Shown: positions 11,756 to 23,800, counted from the stretch's first letter. The stretch is DNA of 64,000 nt from Prunus persica (GCF_000346465.2 NC_034015.1:4061882-4125881); one strand, 5' to 3'. The notes: generated by a model from the letters alone, not told the origin. Program-made: numbers and translations.

Positions 11756-12346
11756 TTATTTATTGAGGAAACGACCTATGGTTGTGGGAGCATCAGACTT
11801 GAGCAAGGAATGATGATGGTCTATGTTGTATTAGCTGGTTTGGTTATTTTGAGAATGAGACAGTTTTACCTTTATTAGCTGGTTGGATTAGGTTATTATG
11901 TTATTTTGGAAGACAAGTTGCCTTGTGTTAGGAAGATAGCTTGTGATCAAATATGTAAGATAGGTTCTGTTTTTTTCGAAAATAGGTACTGTGTTTTTGG
12001 AAAACATGTACTCTTGTTTTGGAAAACAGGTTCTGTTTTTTTTTTTTTTGGAATACAGGTTCTGTTATTTTGGAAGGTTGTAAATGCTGTTCTATGGCCT
12101 ATTTTGTTGTAATGCTGCAAGTGAAAATCAATTTGCTCATGTGTTGTGCACACAAGTTGTTGGAATGAATAGGCTATTGCATTACCAAAATTTCACACTG
12201 TATGCAGATTACATAGCCATTCCCATTACATAACCAAAATGCAAAATGTTCATTCCCATTACATAACCAAAACTACACTGCTTTCCATACCAAAGGCACA
12301 GTGCAGACCTAACTAAAAGCACAGTGCATCCCTAAAACACCCATTT
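11756..12346. other. MULE interior between the two convergent genes
   Basis: This is the shared 3' region of the transposase (+) and the zinc-finger gene (-). At 11950-12080 a phrase close to TTTTGGAAAACAGGTTCTGT is repeated about four times imperfectly. A second short repeat, CATTCCCATTACATAACCAAAA, occurs twice near 12219-12270. No gene is seen. Confidence 0.5.
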
Positions 12347-12765
12347 TCATGCCAATTCCAGAGTCTTCAGCTTCAGTCCATCTGATCCACCATTCCGTCC
12401 AAAGAAGGACATTGCAACAAGCATCCACGACACCACCATTGCTGCCTAAAGAACCTTCTCTCTGCGTCTAGCCTTTGCTAGTGAATTCTCCAACTTATCC
12501 CGCGATTTTAGCAACCTCGGAATCACAACTTTATACCTTTCACACATTTCCACATCATACCAAACCCAGAAATCACAACATCCTCTACCTTGCACAAAAC
12601 CCACTCAGCAAATTAACATTTGCACCTGCAACAATTCAAATTCTAATATTTTGCACCAAATCCAGCTTTTTACCTTTGCAATCGCCTCCTAGGATTCGAA
12701 ATTGTCCACGAAGTTCGGATTCTTGCATTCTTACCACACCAACACACCATCGCCTGATGCTCCAT
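12347..12765 (-). pseudogene. GRF-type zinc-finger protein gene carried by the MULE, broken
   Basis: On the minus strand an ATG at 12765 starts a frame with CWCGKNARIRTSWTISNP, a good match to the GRF zinc-finger start (CxCG, then RTSWT and NPxRRF). A likely donor follows at 12673 (AG|GTAAAA), with an acceptor at 12626 (TTGCAG). The second half of the finger, GCCDFWVWYDVEMCERYK, appears in another frame at about 12590-12530. After it come VIPRLLKSRDKLENSLAKARR, a helical tail typical of these small plant GRF proteins, and then a hydrophobic segment with WMLVAMSFF near 12400-12430. A stop at 12446-12448 and at least one frame change break it. Its function in the element is unknown; it takes the convergent second-gene position that mudrB has in maize MuDR, but is unrelated to it as far as I can see. 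Confidence 0.7.
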
Positions 12766-12932
12766 TTCTCCTTCATTTTCTGGGTTAAGGATCCAATACA
12801 ATTGGGCGGCTCTCTTCTTCAAAATCGTATATTTGAGCTCTCAGCTATGGAAATTTAGGATTTACATTAGGGTTTAGGACAACTTTGGGGCTTTCTCTTC
12901 GATCTCTGGCTGAGGTTGAGGACGAACGACGG

Positions 12933-13254
12933 TTTGGGGCTTTTACTTCAGTCGTGTTCTTGCAAAGCGTGCCCAATTTTGGGCACGATGTTCAGTTTTT
13001 TTAATTTTTTTAAATTTTAATTGTAGAAACCCAAAACTGCCTTTCAGATGGCATGAGATGAATGGTCAAATCGCTAGTAGGGTGGGTCCCACGGGTGCCA
13101 CGTCAGCAGTTAACGATTGACCGTCTGGTCAATTTATCGGAAGGATGAAATTGGACGATGTTCAAAACGTCAGGGCGTAAATTGATAAAATTGATACTGT
13201 GGGGTCCAATTCGAGAATGACCTAAACCAGCAGGGTGTCTTTTGTCGTTAGCCC
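12933..13254 (-). repeat. MULE terminal inverted repeat, right
   Basis: The 322 bp are the inverted partner of 5675-5987. The GRF gene on the minus strand starts only about 170 bp inside this TIR, so the TIR probably supplied its promoter, as in MuDR. Confidence 0.92.
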
Positions 13255-13263
13255 TAAATTATG

Positions 13264-14276
13264 TTATGAATGAAAAAGTGCCTTAAATTATATTCAAAAG
13301 TTTTGAAACAAAACTGGGTTGTAAGTTAAGTGGCCTAAAAACGGCTTTAAGTTAAGTGGCCCAAAAAATGCCCTAAAAACTGTCGAGTTTATCTTTGATG
13401 AAGGCTTCTAAAAATTTTGCTTAAAAGCTGTTTGGGCTTAAAAATTGGGAAAATGGAGCAAAAAATTGGACTTCACAGTAAGCCCACCATTGAATTGGAT
13501 CGTTCGATACTGCGATTCAATCGTAACTTGCAGCACTGGTCACAGTCACCTTTTAGGCCTTTTCAATGGATGTCGGGCAATAACTGGTTCCCATAGCACA
13601 CCGAAAACGTCACTAACCAAAAGGAGATAAAGCTTGAAAAAACCAAATCATAACAATATAAATAAAACTCTCACAAAAAAGAGGTGGAAAGCTCTTACAA
13701 AAGAGAGGTAAAAAACTCTCACAAAATGAGAGGTGAAAACTACACAGAAAACTCAGTCTCTGCGGCTTATTTCAAACATGAAGAAACCGCAAAAAAAGGA
13801 TGGTGATAAAGATCAGATTTAACACCGAAATGCAAGTAGAGATCTGACGCCGAGACAAGTAGATCCTTGTTCCTTAAAATTCAAATCAAATTATATGTTA
13901 CTATGTTGTCAAAGGTATCCCTCAAAACTAAATAACATTATGTACACGGGCCAATGGTCAATGGTATCAAACTAAAAGTCGTCAAAGGAAAAACAATAGG
14001 GGCTAAATTGAAAATTTGGGCAAAATTAGGAGATGAGTGAAATTTGTTTGCCCCATTTTTCCTGAAAATGAATTGCAAGCAAACTGCAAAAGCATGGCAA
14101 AAAGGAAGCGGCTATGGCGCTGCCACGAGGTTGAATTTACCATATATTTCCTAAACGAATTGAATTGATAAGCCCCTCTGAACTCACTCCTTCACTCCAA
14201 TTCCATGGCCATGCCGACAGAAAATTAAACAATCACAAACAAAACATCGATTGAAAATCATCAAATTCCAAAACCA
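13264..14276. other. Region upstream of the DnaJ gene
   Basis: No gene is seen. The sequence directly after the MULE is the continuation of the pre-insertion DNA. At about 13665-13735 a phrase close to CTCTCACAAAAAAGAGGTGG is repeated three times with spacing of 27-30 bp. The last 150 bp should contain the DnaJ promoter and leader. Confidence 0.5.
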
Positions 14277-15773
14277 ATGGACCACTACAAGGTTCTGGGG
14301 TTGCCAAGGAGCGCGAGCAAAGAAGAAATCAAGGAAGCGTTCAGGAAACTGGCGGTGAAGCTGCACCCAGACAAGCACTCCCACTCCCCCAAGGCCGTGA
14401 GGGAGAGCACCACCCTCAGATTCAAGCAGGTCTCCGAGGCCTACCAGGTCCTCATCGACGATCGCAAGCGCGCCGACTATAATTTCCGGAGCTCTCGCTC
14501 CCACAATTACAATGCAAATACTAGTAATTACGGCCATGGTTATGGTTATGGTTATAGTGCTACCAATTATGGAGGCAAGTACAGAAGAGCCTCCTCTGGA
14601 GGCTCTGGAGCTTCCTCTGCGTTTGAGAATGTGCTTCGCTACGTCACGACGCGAGCGTTTCTTCTGAATCTCTCCGTTGCAGGGTATTGTTGTGTATTTT
14701 AATTTTTATGAGTGAATTGATGGTTGCAATTGAGAAATGTATGAATATACATGGTTGGTTTTTGTTCATTTTGATTTCTTTGACTGGTAAACTTGTTGCA
14801 AAGATATCTCATTTGTTCAGTTGTTATGGAATTTAGATTGTAATTTGTGTCAATTTGTGATCATGGGTTTTAGATGTTGACTCACTGCTATTTGGCCTGG
14901 TATTTTCTTTTCTAGCTTTTTTTTTCCAAGATATTTTTTTTTTAGTTAGTTTCAATTTTGTGCTAATTGCAATGATGAATGCTATAAGAAAAACATACCT
15001 ATTAGCTAATGATGCAAACATGTCAGCACTTTTAACGATACCCAAATCTTCTTATATGTAAGATTTTTGGTACGTTTTCTCTCTGGAAATTTTTCATTGG
15101 TAGATGAATTTTATGCAGGGCTTTCTTAGGAGGCGTGGTCGTTGTTAATAGGGGCTGGGATGCTCTATGGAAGATGCATAATTCCGAGGTATGTTGCTCT
15201 ATTTTTTTTTTCCCTCTCACCCTGGAATTCCTCTCTCCAGGGTTTTGTTTTTTAAATCCATGCTTTCACTACTTTGTGGTCATACAATCTTCTGGGCGGG
15301 GACATGTGGTGTGTAATATGATTTATAGAAACCGAACCTAAGACCAATCTTGATCCTAATTTCAACCATTGTTCGCTGATTCATTTGGCTTACCTGAATG
15401 AACAAAAGAAGGGACCCTTCACGGTGCAAGCTATATAAATCCTTCCTAGAAACCATAGCGAGTTTGATAACTGTCATATGGCGTGCTTTTTGCGCACTTT
15501 TGATTATTAATATGAAATGCAAATTCAAAAAGTAAATCTAGAGGCATGCACAATCTCAATGCCTACTGGAGGTTTTTTTTTTTCGTTACTGAACTTTAAA
15601 TACTTATTGGGGAATGTTTTACTTGGTGATTTTGAAATCATACCAGGGATATAATGCAGAATGAATGTTCTCCAAGATTGTTTCACTGACAAGCTTTCAT
15701 TTTCATTCAGAAATCATTTGAAGAAACAATGAGATCCCTTGAAAGATCCAAAGTACGTAAAGAGAAGCCGTAG
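14277..15773 (+). CDS. DnaJ-72-type J-domain protein
   Basis: Three exons, 14277-14683, 15119-15188 and 15711-15773, give a 179-residue protein. All junctions are GT-AG and in phase. A canonical J domain fills residues 1-70, starting [18 protein letters not shown], with the HPD motif at 30-32 that is needed to stimulate Hsp70 ATPase. It is followed by a Tyr/Gly/Asn-rich stretch ([15 protein letters not shown]) and a hydrophobic segment [17 protein letters not shown] that may insert in or touch a membrane. The C-terminus is lysine- and arginine-rich. Order and length fit plant chaperone protein dnaJ 72 (At2g41000 type). It would act as a co-chaperone; its client is unknown. The start is the first ATG and lies at the usual J-domain position. 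Confidence 0.9.
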
Positions 15774-16883
15774 GAGGTGGCCATTAAACCTAGTTTGCCT
15801 TCTTCTTATTGTACTTAGAAGTCCTCTTGGTCAATCACCACATTTGTCTGCAGATAAAAGCAAAAAGTTCTCATTAGTTTATGAGGACAGAGTATGTCGC
15901 TTTATAAGTATTTGTATAATCTATCTGTGCTTGATTCGTTATTGTTTTTTTCTTCTGAAACAATAATATATTTGTTCATGTACATAAAAAATAGTTACAA
16001 TAAATGGAACATTTTAAGTATCATGTATTCAGGTTATGTATTATAGATATTTTCCTGATGTATACACACACATTCACACAACCACAGTAATCATTCCATT
16101 ACATTTTATTGTAAGTATATTAAAATTGCTATATTTATGTATGAAATAGAGTCCTTTTTTGTCCAGTTAAAAGCCAAGAGCTCTTACTAGTTTTTGAAGA
16201 TGGAGTATGTTGCTTTTAAAGTATTTGTATAATCTGTCTATACTTAACTCAATATTTCTTTCTCGGTGTTTATTTTTTTCTCTTTCTGAAGAATAATGCA
16301 CTTTGTTCATGTGGACATATATTACAATGATTGGAATTCTTCAATTGTAATGTTATTCAAGTTATGTGTCATAAAAATTTCTTGATGCATCAATAAACTC
16401 ACACATCCACACAAGTACATTAACATGTCCCTTGCATGTAAGTGATAAGCAGAGTTATTTTGGTAAAATAACTTAAAATGTTAAAGTATTATACATAAAA
16501 CAAAAGAAAAATAAATCAAGTTGTATAAATACTTTTAGTTGGAGTTTTGAATATTGAGTTTTTATTGAGAAGGTGTTCAATGTAAATTTATTTTTATTAA
16601 ATGTTATTCTCAACCCTTCTTTCTATTTTGGCACAAAAGGAAAGCTTTGTTCTCTTACTTTTCATTTTTTAACAGACAAGGATCTGCATCTTTCTTAATC
16701 TCTCTTCTTTTCCTTAAAGCCTCTCTATGTTACATTCTGATTTTCTTTTTTCTTTTTTTGCCTGTTATGATGGTTTCTGATTATTTGGATTTTGGTTTGT
16801 TCCTGAAGAAGAAGGAAACAGATCGAGGAGGCCTATTTCTCAAGATAATCTGAGATGGATTCTCTTAGATCCAGGAAAACCTA
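15774..16883. repeat. Downstream of the DnaJ gene: imperfect tandem duplication
   Basis: A segment at about 15855-16095 is repeated imperfectly at about 16165-16425. Both copies contain in order a phrase like GAGTATGTYGCTTT, then GTATTTGTATAATCT, GTTCATGT and a CACACA-rich end. The period is about 310 bp. No gene is seen. The first part will include the DnaJ 3' UTR. Confidence 0.55.
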
Positions 16884-17101
16884 GTTTTTTTTTTAAAAAC
16901 AAATTTGTAATATAACCAGGAATCCACCAATCCGCATTGCGGACTCAGCTTTGAAACTGGGCCCCCCGCCAAGCCCTCCAATCTTTTGGGAGGCAGGAAA
17001 CACTAGAAAATTGCTAGATAGGTAGCTTTGGGTGCTTTTGAACCTCAGACCACATGGGAGCAAACCGTAAGCCTGACTGTTCCAACTGACCCACGTTGGT
17101 G
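16884..17101 (-). mobile_element. tRNA-derived SINE
   Basis: On the minus strand the element starts CCAACGTGGGTCAGTTGGAAC, which (in its central part) resembles a pol III A box. About 50 bp later comes GAGGTTCAAAAGC, a B-box-like motif (consensus GGTTCGANNCC). It ends in an A-rich tail, seen on the plus strand as a run of ten or more T at 16884-16894. Length, internal promoter spacing and A tail fit a plant tRNA-derived SINE. A clean target duplication was not found. The strand follows from the tail. Confidence 0.6.
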
Positions 17102-18610
17102 GTTTTCTTGTGATTATCAGAGTTGGTTTATTTTTTCCTAGTTTCTTTCTGATTAACCCTTTTGCTTTACTCTCTTGAATTTGTGGATAAAGGTTGGGTT
17201 GTAGTCGTTTTCATATGCTTATGTAGTGATGTGTATATTTAAGGGTACTGGACAAGAAAAAAGGGTTAGTGTGGAGGATAGGATTTCGGTATTTGCCGGT
17301 TGATTATCTGCTAGAAGAAGGATTTGGTGGGCTCTTGCTAAGAATTTAAATTTAGCTGTGAAGTGAAGCCTTCAATTTTTTTATTTGTTTTTAATCATTG
17401 GGAGGTTAAATCGATTCTGATGATTCCATTTCTTGCTGCTGCTCATGTTTTATTTTATTGTGGTGGCATAATCTGTTTATAATGTTATTACATTTGTTTG
17501 AGGATTGGTGTACCAGTGATATAGCAAAAGAAGGGATATTGAAAGATGTTTGAGGTGGATGAAAATTTGAGCTTATTGATCAAATGTTAAAGAGAAAAGA
17601 AAATGGATAGAACACATGCTCAAGCCAGTAACAGGCCCTGGGAATTTTTCATCAGATTCCGCTGAGGTGGTGCCTTGAAAATATGTTTCCTTCAGCAAAG
17701 GAAGTTTCAACAATACTGGTATTGAAGTCAGTCTGTTCACCATGTAATCAGAAGAAGATAATTCTGAAGGAGCTTATTTGTTGATGCCCTAGAGTATGGA
17801 AACTGTTCCTATTTCTAGTGATGCTCTGGTTCTGGAAAAGTGAGGAAAATGAAATCTGATGGAATGTTTAGTGGCTTCAGTTGCTAACATGAGAGGTTAG
17901 GTCTGTAATAAGCTTGCCGGATGTCGTGGAGATTGGAAATGCGGTGACGGTCGGATTGTTGGAAAGGATATTGTGTTGGCAAAATCAACTTTTGGGCAAG
18001 TGCCTTCTGATGAACTCAATAAGGAGGCAGTAAGCTGAGGTTGGAGTTATCTAGTAAGTCTGAATTAATAGCCTCTAGTTTTGTTTTTTTTGGTCAGATG
18101 GGGGAAATGAATGTCTGCATAGCAGGTAGCTGAAGTGTTGTGAGCTGGGCTATATTCCCCTTTGAGCTTTTGTATCAGGAATATTTCAAGTAAAATTCTT
18201 ATTGGCAATGTTGTGATTAATGGAATGAGCCAAACGTTGAGCTACCAAACCAGTAATTTTTTGGCTTTATGATGGCAATTGGGGTTCCCAGGTTGATTCT
18301 AGAAATTAGTAGACTTCATTTGATTGTAGAGTTTTGGTGGGTCTGGATCTCAGATGTTACAAAAAATTACATTAAGTTAAAATAAATAAAAAAGATGGGA
18401 TGGAAGGGCTGACCACTGTGAAGGGAGTGGAGTCTTTATTTTATATCGATGTTGCAATTTAACATATCGGTTAAAGATGCTCTAATTACCTACCATATTT
18501 ACATGAACAATAATAGCAACAAACAACCGCAAAGTTAAGATTCAGAAGAAATAACAGTTGATAGATTTAGATACCAACAGATTAGCCTCTCCTCTCATCT
18601 CCTCCCCTCT
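17102..18610. other. Intergenic region between the SINE and the MSBP gene end
   Basis: About 1.5 kb without a supported gene. All frames are short and no repeat structure stands out. The last 150 bp (18450-18610) are the probable 3' UTR of the minus-strand steroid-binding protein gene. Confidence 0.5.
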
Positions 18611-19684
18611 CTATTGTTCTTGCCCAATTCCTTGCTGTTGAGCTTCAGTTTGCTCAGTCTTTGTTGGCTCTGCTACAAGCTTCCCAACATTGGGATATTT
18701 TTCAATGAATTTATCTTCCCAGTCCTGTAAAATCTCAAGTTCATCGGGACCAAGACCTTCAATGTTGCCATTTATGTCTTGGGGTTTGAAGGACAGAAGA
18801 GCTAAAGCTCTGCTAGCATCTCTTCCAGCAAACATTGCGTACGGTCCCCCAGGACCATAAAAATTCCTGCATGTTGTAAGGGCCACAAAACTCACTCAGT
18901 CCAATAAATTCAAAAATAAACCACAAAACCTAACTTGAAAAATAAAATTAGCAACATGGGTGGCGTGAATTATGCCAGTTCGGCAGTAAACATTGCAATT
19001 TCTATCCAATATCCACGACACATTACAATTTCTATCCAAAATTCCGTTCAAAATACTCCATCAGCGACACGTATTTACTCCATTAGGCGAAAATGATGAC
19101 TTGTTCTTAAATTGCAATAAAATCAAACTACATGGGATCTAATTACTCCAATCACTAAATTAGGCGAAAATTGTCCTTAAATTGCAATAAAATCAAACTA
19201 CATGGGTCTAATTACTCCAATCACTAAATTAGACGGAAATTATGACTTGTTCTTAAATTGCAGGAAAATCAAACTACATGCGTCTAATTGCCACAATTGA
19301 AATGACATAGACAAAAGTGGAAAATCCGGCAAACTACCTGGAGGAAGAGACGTCATAGATCTGAGCTCTGATGGCCATGAGCAGAGGCTTATTGGGATCA
19401 GAACCATCAAAGCCTCTCAATTGTTGCTCCGTCATGTCTCCCATTTGCGTCGGAGTTGTGGTGGTGGTTTGGTTGAGGTTCAAGTACTTGTTAACCAAAT
19501 TGGAATCGGTGCCGATGCTCGCCGCCATGGGAGGCTTGTTGTAGTCTTCGGGCCCCACAAACATTGCGCTGACAATTCTGTAAACCACAACCATCATCCC
19601 TGCGATTGTGAAGAAGGCTGCCGGTGAAAGTCCCGTGTACAACGTTATCTCCTCCATCACTGCCCCGTATATTCCTCCCCCCAT
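18611..19684 (-). CDS. Membrane steroid-binding protein (MAPR family, cytochrome b5-like)
   Basis: Two exons on the minus strand, 19684-19338 and 18866-18611, give 200 residues; the donor is CAG|GTAGTT and the acceptor ATGCAG. A hydrophobic N-terminal anchor lies at about residues 17-42 (SPAAFFTIAGMMVVVYRIVS). The MAPR cytochrome b5-like heme/steroid-binding domain covers about residues 72-170, starting MTEQQLRGFDGSDPNKPLL, with NFYGPGGPYAMFAGRDASRALA at its core (shortened here). A Glu/Gln-rich tail follows. This matches Arabidopsis MSBP1/MSBP2/MAPR3, plasma-membrane or ER proteins that bind progesterone-like sterols or heme and affect receptor trafficking and monolignol P450 scaffolding. 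Length (about 200-230) fits the family. The single 471-bp intron holds a three-copy minisatellite. Confidence 0.92.
19060..19295. repeat. Three-copy minisatellite in the MSBP intron
   Basis: A unit of about 70-80 bp with TTAGGCGAAAAT, CTTAAATTGCAATAAAATC and CAAACTACATGGG is present three times in direct orientation. The middle copy lacks about ten bases. It is purely intronic. Confidence 0.8.
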
Positions 19685-20802
19685 TTCTTCTCTCTTTTTC
19701 GTCTTCTTCTTCTAATTTCTCTGTTTTTATGTATATAGATTCGATTCTTCTACTTCACCTACCAAGTCAAAGTTCACCTACCTCTTTCCTTTTTTTTTTT
19801 TTTGGGTTTCTTCAATATATATGTTGTTTCTTTGCATATTTAACCCAGTCAGTCCATCAATATACTTCATACTATTGTAAAGAAAGGTGGTGGACTTCAT
19901 ATAAAATTGGGAGATTTTGAAAAAGATTAGAGGAGAGAGAAATTTTTTTTAAAAAGCTAAAATAAATAAAATTGTTCTTATTTATTTTTGAATTTTTTAA
20001 AGAATCATTTATATTTGTATGTCTTTGTTTTGAAAGTTGAGAGATTTTTCTGTATTTTTTTGAAAAAACTCTGACTTTTTTTAAAAATGAAAGCTTTTTT
20101 ATGGCTAAAACATAAATTTACTTTTATAAAAAAAAGAACTAATATTCAAAAAGCTTAACGATGATGTTGGATTATTCGAAAATTTAATGATGATGTTAGA
20201 AGCCAATCCAATTCTCATTGCTTAACAAAACACACCATTAAAAAAGAGAGGAAAGAAAATAAGAAAAGAAAGAAAGAGTGAGGGGAAAGAAGGGGGAGTG
20301 AAATCTTGGAAAGTATAAATTAGTTTGTATAATACATTAATGTTATTGTTTTAAGTGCAGGAAAGTGACATTTCTTGGAAATTAGAAGATTTTGAAAAGA
20401 AAAAAAAAAGTCAAATTAGAAGGGGAAAATAAGTGAAATTAGAAGGGGAAAAAAAAAATCAAATTAGAAGGGGAAGACACTCTGACAGAGATGTGCGAGA
20501 CAGAGGACCACTGAGCGTGAGCGAGAGAGAGAGGGATTCAGAGAAACAAAGAGTGGGAGAGAGGCTCGCAGAGTGGTTTGGTGCCAAGTTGCACTTTTGC
20601 ATATGAACAAGGACTTCCTTGCTGCTCTGTTGGGGTGACCATCTGAAGTGCGAGGTTGGTGGTCTGAAATGGCGGTAGAGTTAAAATGACTACAGATCGA
20701 ATTATTGAGATGGTTCGCTCGCAGGCTGAAAAGGTGTAATGCTAACAATTGAAATTTCACTTGTATACATTTTTGCTTTCTAGGGTTTGTGGCAAGGTTC
20801 TC
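19685..20802. other. Divergent intergenic region between MSBP and the lectin receptor kinase gene
   Basis: This is the shared upstream region of a minus-strand and a plus-strand gene. It contains long A/G-rich stretches (20220-20480). Just before the kinase start there are two short upstream frames: ATG at 20669 (six codons) and ATG at 20686 (17 codons), the first stop overlapping the second start. A possible leader intron runs from 20736 (AAG|GTGTAA) to TTTCTAG at about 20783. Confidence 0.45.
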
Positions 20803-23800
20803 ATGGAGGGGAATCTGGGTGCTCTGCAATTGCTTATGCCTCTGATTGTTTGCCTTCTGTTCGGTGGATGCGCTTCACATAGGGTAAGAAATTATGATGA
20901 ACCATGTAGTTTAATTTTTCATTTTTTCAACTTGCAGAGTTAAGATGATTTACATTGTGGATCCATTTATTGATGCCTCGTTCTCATTCGTTAGGTATAT
21001 AATGAGTCGATTCATAGGCAATTGGTTGCGCCTGGAACTGAAGAAAATAAAGGTGTGAGTAACCCTTTTAACTTTTAAGTGCTAAATTTTTTGTTGAGCC
21101 ATCCTAATTATTTTTTGAAAGCCACTTTTTTTGCTTTATCCTAATTATTTTAAAGTTTCTTTACCATTGGAAGCTTCCTTAATCTGTTTTTTTTTTCTTC
21201 TTTTAAATGTCTTCACCAATGTCTTTTGATAAGTGCTTTGTTTGAGTTGTTTGCATCTCTCTCTTTGTGGAATTTCTTAATAATATGAATCCTAGGTTAA
21301 GCGTTAAGGGGTGCTCTCTGTGTGTGGGTTTTTATAAATTTTATCACCATTAAAAATAAAAATGCATCTCTCCGAATTCTAACGATGTGTTTGGATGAGG
21401 GAGTTTAAGAGTACTAAGGGAATTCAGGACGATGGAATCTAAAAAAGATGGAATTTATTTTTAGGATTTATGAACTTTCTTCTTTTGCTTACCTGTTAAG
21501 CATAACAGAATTTGAAGGTTACCTTTATGGAGGTATCAATATATGTAAATGAGTGCTGGTGACAGTTGTGGAAATGGTGGTGGCAACAGAGGCGGGAGTG
21601 ATGCTGGTGATAGCAATAAAGATGGGAGTGGTGGTGCTGCTGGTGGTGGCAGTGCTAGAGGCAGAGAGGGTGGTTGGAGTGAGGTGGCGATGGTAGTAGT
21701 GTGGTGGAGGTGTCAGTGCCAATGATGATGGTGACGGCAGCGGCAATGGCACCAATGATTGTGGAAGTAGGATGGTGGTGGTAATGGCAATGACAAAGTG
21801 ATGACAGCGGTGATGGTGATGGTGGTTGTTGTAGCTTTATTTCTCAAAATCTCTCATAATTTTGAGAATTTAGAAATGGCACCTATTTTGGTGTAATCTT
21901 AAGTTTGGATTTATGACTCCCAAACTCCCAAGTTTCTTTTTAATGTGAATATTGATTTTCTTATGACCCCAAACAAGGAAATTACTAATTAGTATATGTT
22001 ATTTCAGAAATCCTGACTTTTATCTCAATTTCAAGTTTGTTTTTTCCATCCAAAAACATCCTAATACAGCTCCCAATAGAAAACCAAGAGGAAGTAGACT
22101 CTAGTTATCCGTTGCCCTTGCCTTCAAAATGTTTTCAAGGTCTTTTGTGCCGAACAAAAGTTATTGGATCACAAAAACAAAAACATTTCAGACGTCTGGT
22201 GCTAGCTGATTATGCTTCATTGCTTTTACTGATGAAAAAAGCACGTCATTTTCTTCGCCCGTTAGCAAGAATTAAGAGCAAGTTATGTTACCTATATAGA
22301 ACACTTGGTACTGTGATGGCTGAGGTCTGAAATGCATAAAACTGCTATAGAGGATACTTATGATATAGAAGTTCAGCTTAGCTATGGAAGGCACGGGAAC
22401 ACACATATAATTTTTCTGTTGAAAAGAATAATCATAATGCTCCTGAAACTGATAGTGTACGTTTATATCATGCAATTAAAAGGTCTGAATATGCTGTTCC
22501 CTCATAAGCTGATTTAATGTGTCTTATTTTTTACAGCATGCTGGTAATGTGTGTGTTGATAATATAGATTGCGTTCTATATCAGTTTGTAATCGAGCTAT
22601 TATGTTAACATTGTAATTGTAATTCTTTTTTAACAGCACCATGCCCCAGTGGTTGGATTCTTGGACCCAATAAGCGGAAGTGCTTCGGTTATATGAGCAG
22701 CCGCCAACCTTGGAATGAGTCAGAAACCCGTTGTAAAAGTTATAATGGAAACTTAGCAGCATTCAAAACATCTCAAGAACTGGCCTTTGCTCAGAATCTA
22801 TGTGCTGAAACCATCAGTGGCTGCTGGGTAGGGGGAAGAGGTGTCAACTCTACTATTGGTCTTGGTTGGAATTGGTCCGATAATACTTCATATTGGAATG
22901 AGTCTCTCTTTCCTGGGGAACCCCTTCAATCCATTTGCAGTAACATCTCTTGTCACACCAATAGTTCTATTGATGTATGTATATTGGTTACTAATGGATC
23001 CACATCCCTCTTGGTTGAAAGATGCAACATGTCTCATGGTTTTATATGCATGGTTGATTTAGGTATATATTCTGTCACATCCAAGTCATTGTGCACTTCA
23101 ATCTTGCATTGCCTATCCAGCTAATTTTAATGTTGTCCCTGTTTCTTTCAGGGAACAGATGTTACCACATGCATTGCCACAGAGAATATCTTATCATCCT
23201 TGGAGTTGTAAGTGGATTGATTCTCTTCACAACATTAGCTGTAGTGATTTGGCTTCTTGCATACAAGCGAAGCAAGAAGCGCAGACGTTCCCGCAGACTT
23301 TCTAATCCAGCAGCTACTGCATTAGTCCCTCCATCATGGAAAGTCTTCATGAAAGAGGAACTAAGGTCAATTACAAAGAACTTTAGTGAAGGAAACCGTC
23401 TTCTGGGAGATGCCAAGACAGGAGGAACATACAGTGGGCTTCTTCCTGATGGTTCAAGGGTGGCAGTTAAGAGGTTGAAGAGATCTAGTTTTCAAAGGAA
23501 AAAGGAGTTTTACTCTGAAATTGGAAGAGTTGCAAAGCTTCACCATCCAAATTTGGTGGCTGTGAAAGGCTGCTGTTATGATCATGGTGATCGCTACATA
23601 GTTTATGAGTTCATCATTAACGGGCCCTTAGATAAATGGCTGCACCACATACCTAGGGGTGGTCGGAGCTTAGATTGGGGAATGAGAATGAAAATTGCAA
23701 CAACTCTTGCACGAGGAATTGCGTAAGTTATACAACACTTTCCCTTGTAGTCTTATTAGGTAAAACCAAACATCTATAATCTGAGACTGATTCTTGCTTC

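Larger units (their letters stand above)
5675..13254 (+). mobile_element. Mutator-like element (MULE) with long TIRs, 7580 bp
   Basis: The ends are inverted copies starting GGGCTAACGACAAAAGACAC, with long terminal inverted repeats (313 and 322 bp) that are highly similar along their whole length. They are flanked by a 9-bp target duplication with one mismatch. Inside are a mudrA-like transposase on the plus strand and a GRF-type zinc-finger gene on the minus strand near the right end, both broken by stops and frameshifts. A solo LTR of 1941 bp later inserted into the left part; without it and its duplication the element is about 5.6 kb. The near-identical TIRs suggest a moderately recent insertion, although the genes are already dead, so it probably moved using transposase supplied elsewhere or has decayed since. 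Confidence 0.92.

Noticed and set aside
22037..22330. 97-codon frame in intron 2 of the lectin kinase gene
   Set aside because: No recognisable domain and no start or splice context; it lies wholly in the intron. It could be an old insertion but cannot be supported as a gene.
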